Source: an uncultured Candidatus Melainabacteria bacterium
Lineage (GTDB): Bacteria; Cyanobacteriota; Vampirovibrionia; Gastranaerophilales; Gastranaerophilaceae
DNA: 25,879 nucleotides
Direction: 5' to 3'
NCBI GenBank assembly: GCA_934754505.1
Contig: CAKVIE010000024.1
Span: 1 to 25,879 of the forward strand
In this document: in pieces, positions 22,866-25,879 of the stretch
How positions within the stretch are numbered: the stretch's first letter is position 1
Layout of the letters: each line of letters begins with the position of its first letter
The notes under the pieces: model-generated
Databases searched by the model: none
Seen by the model: only the letters and a program-made list of their open reading frames with translations
Told to the model about the DNA's origin: nothing
Position numbers and translations under genes: made by a program

Positions 22866-24697
22866 CAAGACGGCTTGATGAAATCGAACTTTTAGCACCT
22901 GCAAAAGACAAGCAGTGTGCAATAACGGCAATTAATTCGGGAGCTGATGCCGTTTATATAGGCTATCAAAAATTCGGAGCAAGAAAACAGGCGGGAAATT
23001 CGCTTGATGACATTCGTGAAGTCGTTGAATATGCGGATAAATATCGTGCAAAAGTCCATGTGACTTTGAATACGATTTATAAAGATGATGAAATTCAAGA
23101 TGTTGTGAAAGTCATAAAGGAGCTTTATAAAATCGGGGTTTCGGCTGTTATTGTTCAAGATATGGGCTTGTTGGAATTTGATTTGCCGCCGATTTGTCTG
23201 CATGCAAGCACTCAATGTAATAATGATTCTTTGGAAAAAGTTAAATTTCTTGAAAATACAGGATTTCAAAGGGTAATTTTGCCGAGAGAATTTTCTTTGG
23301 CTGAGATAAAAAATATTTCCGAAAATACGGATATCGAACTTGAATTTTTTGTTCACGGTGCTTTATGCGTTTCGTATAGCGGTCAGTGCTATTTCAGTTA
23401 CGCAAACGGCGGAAGAAGTGCAAACCGTGGCGAATGTGCCCAGCCGTGCCGAAAAAAATATTCACTCAAATCCGCAGACGGCAAAATTATTGCAAAAGAC
23501 AAGTATTTGTTGAGCTTAAAGGATTTTAACCTCTCCGAAAGAATTGAAGAATTGATTGATGCGGGCATTTGCTCTTTCAAAATTGAGGGCAGATTGAAAG
23601 ATGAATTGTATGTCAAAAATGTCGTTTCTTACTACCGCTCGGCTATTGATGAGGTTTTGAAGAAAAAAAGATTAAAACGGGCATCTTCGGGCAAAAGTTA
23701 TCCTGATTTTGTTCCGGATGTTGAAAAAAGCTTCAATAGAGGTTTTACGGAATTTTATATTGACGGAAAACGAAAAAATTTTTGCACAAAGGACTATGTA
23801 AAATCAATCGGCAAAAAAGTCGGTAGAGTTTTAGAAGTCGGAAAAAAGTATTTTGTGCTTGAAAAAACTTCGGAAAAATTAATTGCAGGCGACGGAATTT
23901 GCTTTTTGGACAGGGCAAAAGAACTTGTCGGAACAAGCCTGCAAAAAAGCGACGGCAAAAGAATTTACCCGAAAGATATGAGCGGAATTAAAGTCGGCAC
24001 ATTGATTTACAGAAATTTTGATAAAGCCTTTCGTGAAGATGTTTTGAGAAAAGAAACGGTAAGAAAAATTCAAATTTCCGCAAAAATAGCTTTTGCAAAA
24101 GATAAAATCGGTTTGATTTTGACTGATGATGAAAATAATTCCGTTGAAACCTTTTTATCAGATGATTTTGAACCTGCGAAAAACGAATTATCAATGAGGG
24201 AAACGGCGGTAAAACAAATTTCCAAAACGGGAAATACCGAGTTTGAAGTTGTAAACATCGATTTTGAAAACAGCGGAATTTATTTCGTTCCAAGCGGCAT
24301 ACTCAATGATTTAAGACGCTCCACAATCGAAAAACTTTCTAGAATGCGAAAAGAAACTTTAATTCGCAAAAAACGTGAAAATCAAATTAAAATCGCCGAA
24401 TATCCGATTAAAGAACTTGATTATAAAGCTAATATTTACAACGGGCATGCTCAAAAATTTTATGAAAAACGAGGTGCAAAAGTTAAAGAATATGCAGCTG
24501 AATCATGCAAAAATCTTACAGGCAAAGAGCTGATGATATCAAGGCATTGCATTAAATATACCCTCGGACTTTGTTCAAAATTCTGTAAACCTAAAGAAAA
24601 TTATAAACAGCCGTTCAGATTGATTGATGAAAACAATAAAGAATATTTACTTGATTTTGATTGCAAAAATTGCAAAATGTCCGTAATACAAAAATAA
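22862..24697 (+). CDS. rlhA: U32 'peptidase' family protein, RlhA-like rRNA hydroxylation factor
   Basis: This 611-aa protein matches the large U32 architecture of E. coli RlhA (YdcP, needed for 23S rRNA C2501 hydroxylation). It has the LLAPAKD start, HASTQCNN, the U32 signature EFFVHGALCVSYSGQC (about residues 160-180), CAQPCRKKY, and FKIEGRLKDELYV. A middle DUF3656-like part contains SFNRGFTEFYIDG, LIAGDGICF and IYRNFDKAF. The C-terminal Cys set is SRHCIKYTLGLC ... DCKNCKM, which in relatives holds an iron-sulfur cluster. U32 proteins TrhP and RlhA hydroxylate tRNA and rRNA and use prephenate-linked chemistry; collagenase activity is poorly supported. The ATGA overlap couples it to the Clp_N gene. 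Assignment to RlhA over other U32 types rests on length and domain order. Confidence 0.87.
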   Translation: MTRRLDEIELLAPAKDKQCAITAINSGADAVYIGYQKFGARKQAGNSLDDIREVVEYADKYRAKVHVTLNTIYKDDEIQDVVKVIKELYKIGVSAVIVQDMGLLEFDLPPICLHASTQCNNDSLEKVKFLENTGFQRVILPREFSLAEIKNISENTDIELEFFVHGALCVSYSGQCYFSYANGGRSANRGECAQPCRKKYSLKSADGKIIAKDKYLLSLKDFNLSERIEELIDAGICSFKIEGRLKDELYVKNVVSYYRSAIDEVLKKKRLKRASSGKSYPDFVPDVEKSFNRGFTEFYIDGKRKNFCTKDYVKSIGKKVGRVLEVGKKYFVLEKTSEKLIAGDGICFLDRAKELVGTSLQKSDGKRIYPKDMSGIKVGTLIYRNFDKAFREDVLRKETVRKIQISAKIAFAKDKIGLILTDDENNSVETFLSDDFEPAKNELSMRETAVKQISKTGNTEFEVVNIDFENSGIYFVPSGILNDLRRSTIEKLSRMRKETLIRKKRENQIKIAEYPIKELDYKANIYNGHAQKFYEKRGAKVKEYAAESCKNLTGKELMISRHCIKYTLGLCSKFCKPKENYKQPFRLIDENNKEYLLDFDCKNCKMSVIQK

Positions 24698-24908
24698 TTT
24701 TTCATGCAAGAAATATTTTCAAAATTAATAATAAAAATTATCAAAATGCTTGTCGTTTTGCAGGGTTGAATGCTATAATAGTGTAGAAAATACATGTTAA
24801 TTTATGTAACATTTTTTTAAAAAAGTGCATAAAAAGTATATAAAAAGGTTTTATATACATGTGTGTAAAGCACATGCGTGCGAGTAAACAAGAAAAAGGA
24901 AGAGATTA
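24698..24908 (+). promoter_or_regulatory. Promoter and hairpin-rich leader of the beta-roll/collagen gene
   Basis: TTGTCG (24750-24755), an 18-nt spacer and TATAAT (24774-24779) preceded by TGC (extended -10) predict a start near 24786 and a leader of about 120 nt. Within it are three inverted repeats: a weak 6-bp stem followed by T7 (24793-24818 region), a perfect 10-bp stem with a 3-nt loop (24836-24845 with 24849-24858), and a 6-bp stem (24858-24863 with 24871-24876). AAGGA then lies 8 nt before ATG 24909. No known riboswitch class was recognised. Confidence 0.65.
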
Positions 24909-25879
24909 ATGAGCCTCATTGACAACCTTAGGAATAGTAAAAACAAATACCAAGGAAATCCATCAAGCAATGTGAACATTAATGTCGGTAAAGGCGATGC
25001 TAATATTTCCGTAAGAGGTAATGATGTAAAAATCAAAACCGGAACGGGTAATCAAAATGTATTAGTTCTCGGCAACGATATTGATATAAAACTTGACCAG
25101 AATGCGGATTTAGATTGGGATTCTTCAAAAGATGAAGATACGGTAGTTGCTTTAGGTAAAGGCGATGTAAGCGTTGATACCGGCGACGGAAATGATACGG
25201 CATTAGTTGTCGGAAAAGATGTTGATGTCAAAATGGGTGAAGGAAATCACCTTGTAGGTTTTTGGGGCGATGATGTAGATATCAACCTCGGCGACGGTAA
25301 ACAACAAAACGTATTTTCTATGGACAGAATGTTTGATACGGGTATGTTAACTGAGAATACGATGTTCTTGGGTGACAATATCGGTAAAGAAATATTGGAT
25401 TTAATCGGTGATCAAATGTTACCGACGACACCAACAGGACCAACAGGACCGACTGGACCAACAGGACCGACAGGACCGACTGGACCAACAGGACCGACAG
25501 GACCAACAGGACCGACAGGACCAACAGGACCGACAGGACCGACAGGACCAACAGGACCAACGGGACCGACAAGACCGACAAGACCAACGGGACCGACAAG
25601 ACCGACAAGACCAACAGGACCAACGGGACCGACAGGTCCGACAGGTCCGACTGGACCAACAGGACCGACTGGACCGACAGGACCAACGGGACCAACAGGT
25701 CCGACAAGACCGGGAAGTACTAGTGGTCCGGGCGGTACAAACGGACCGGGAGGAACAAATCCTGCAACAAGTACAGGCGGTACAGGTGGCACAGGCGGTA
25801 CCGGTGGAACGGGTGGCACAGGCGGAACGAAACCTGCAAAAAGCACACCAGGAACCGGTGGCACAGGCGGTACCGGTGG
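24909..25879 (+). CDS. RTX-like beta-roll / collagen-like (Pro-Thr-Gly) / Gly-Gly-Thr protein, C-terminus beyond window
   Basis: An open frame from ATG 24909 (SD AAGGA, 8 nt) runs off the right edge, 323 codons so far. Residues 1-25 are polar with no signal peptide. Residues about 26-135 are nonapeptide-like units, for example GDGNDTALV, VGKDVDVKM, GEGNHLVGF and WGDDVDINL, that alternate G-x-G-N and G-x-D-V-D-I types every 18 residues, like RTX beta-rolls that bind Ca2+, though the canonical GGxGxD is only partly met. Residues 136-174 form a helical linker. Residues 175-267 are 31 P-T-G (or P-T-R) triplets, and then a Gly-Gly-Thr-rich tail with TKPAKSTPGTGG begins. Probably a surface filament or coat protein; export route unknown. 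Minus-strand ORFs here are shadows. Confidence 0.85.
   Translation, partial: MSLIDNLRNSKNKYQGNPSSNVNINVGKGDANISVRGNDVKIKTGTGNQNVLVLGNDIDIKLDQNADLDWDSSKDEDTVVALGKGDVSVDTGDGNDTALVVGKDVDVKMGEGNHLVGFWGDDVDINLGDGKQQNVFSMDRMFDTGMLTENTMFLGDNIGKEILDLIGDQMLPTTPTGPTGPTGPTGPTGPTGPTGPTGPTGPTGPTGPTGPTGPTGPTGPTRPTRPTGPTRPTRPTGPTGPTGPTGPTGPTGPTGPTGPTGPTGPTRPGSTSGPGGTNGPGGTNPATSTGGTGGTGGTGGTGGTGGTKPAKSTPGTGGTGGTG
25431..25709. repeat. 9-bp tandem repeat coding Pro-Thr-Gly collagen triplets
   Basis: Thirty-one in-frame 9-bp units (CCR-AC-N-GGN type) encode (Pro-Thr-Gly)n. Codon-level variants are interspersed (CCA/CCG, ACA/ACG/ACT, GGA/GGT). Five units have AGA (Arg) instead of GGA: at 25572, 25581, 25599, 25608 and 25707. 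The first four arise from a 27-bp block present twice in tandem (starting at 25566 and 25593). Confidence 0.92.
25764..25879. repeat. Gly-Gly-Thr coding tandem repeat, runs off the window
   Basis: Repeats of GGN-GGN-ACN in the same frame as the collagen-like gene, broken by a TKPAKSTP segment at about 25829-25853 and resuming to the window end. Its full length is unknown. Confidence 0.85.

Noticed and set aside
25318..25864. Minus-strand Gly-Pro-Val and Leu/Val-rich ORFs at the right end
   Set aside because: They are complements of the Pro-Thr-Gly repeat; the plus frame has promoter, SD and a non-repetitive N-terminal domain.
24909..25879. U32 'collagenase' gene beside a collagen-like protein gene as a functional pair
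   Set aside because: U32 collagenase activity is poorly supported; the large RlhA-like type acts in RNA hydroxylation and is cytosolic. The collagen-like gene has its own promoter. Adjacency is most likely chance.

Overview
This 25.9-kb AT-rich window, dense with genes on both strands, looks like one bacterial chromosomal contig. My best guess for the host is a gut, non-photosynthetic Cyanobacteriota (Gastranaerophilales/'Melainabacteria') relative. That guess rests on recall of the gene style: a type IV prepilin-like protein, MgtE-N-like soluble helical protein, abundant TPR proteins, and a Ser/Thr-rich and a collagen-like protein. It is inference, because the window has no rRNA, tRNA or phylogenetic marker. 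Lipoprotein signals, Sec signals and clear sigma-70-type promoters are present. No CRISPR, transposase, integrase or RNA gene was seen.

Layout. Positions 1-578 (minus) hold an incomplete Ser/Thr-rich protein with 23-residue tandem repeats. Positions 747-2162 (minus) are a QmcA-type SPFH / NfeD-like membrane pair behind a strong promoter, followed by a 73-aa orphan (2273-2494). Positions 2662-4503 (plus) encode an oligopeptide-type binding lipoprotein with no transporter partners, tail to tail with a radical SAM enzyme (4504-5538). A small periplasmic TPR protein (5590-6186), an MgtE-N-like soluble protein (6331-7230) and a prepilin-like protein (7308-8018) follow. The prepilin gene overlaps by 45 bp the 3' end of a very AT-rich polytopic membrane protein gene (7974-9485). 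That gene carries a 12-C homopolymer in its fifteenth to eighteenth codons or so and is a strong phase-variation candidate.

Positions 9593-12748 (minus) form a tight four-gene operon: HAD-IB phosphatase, class III PLP aminotransferase, alpha/beta hydrolase with a Cys in the nucleophile position, and small membrane protein. Next come a cytoplasmic-looking 5'-nucleotidase-family enzyme (minus) and a divergent purine-type NCS2 permease (plus), a plausible purine-salvage pair. Positions 15993-20335 (minus) hold NrnA-like DHH phosphoesterase, YihY/BrkB membrane protein, a large TPR protein and a coupled lipoprotein. Positions 20404-24697 (plus) hold a CaCA cation exchanger, a protein made only of six Clp_N repeats with no ATPase, and a translationally coupled U32/RlhA-like protein. 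The window ends inside a gene (24909 onward) for an RTX-like nonapeptide beta-roll followed by a Pro-Thr-Gly collagen-like tract and a Gly-Gly-Thr tail.

The items most worth attention are the poly-C tract gene, the beta-roll/collagen protein with its hairpin-rich leader, the Clp_N-only protein coupled to the U32 gene, the four-gene operon, and a recurring pattern of -10 boxes placed 7-9 nt before SD-less start codons (likely leaderless mRNAs).
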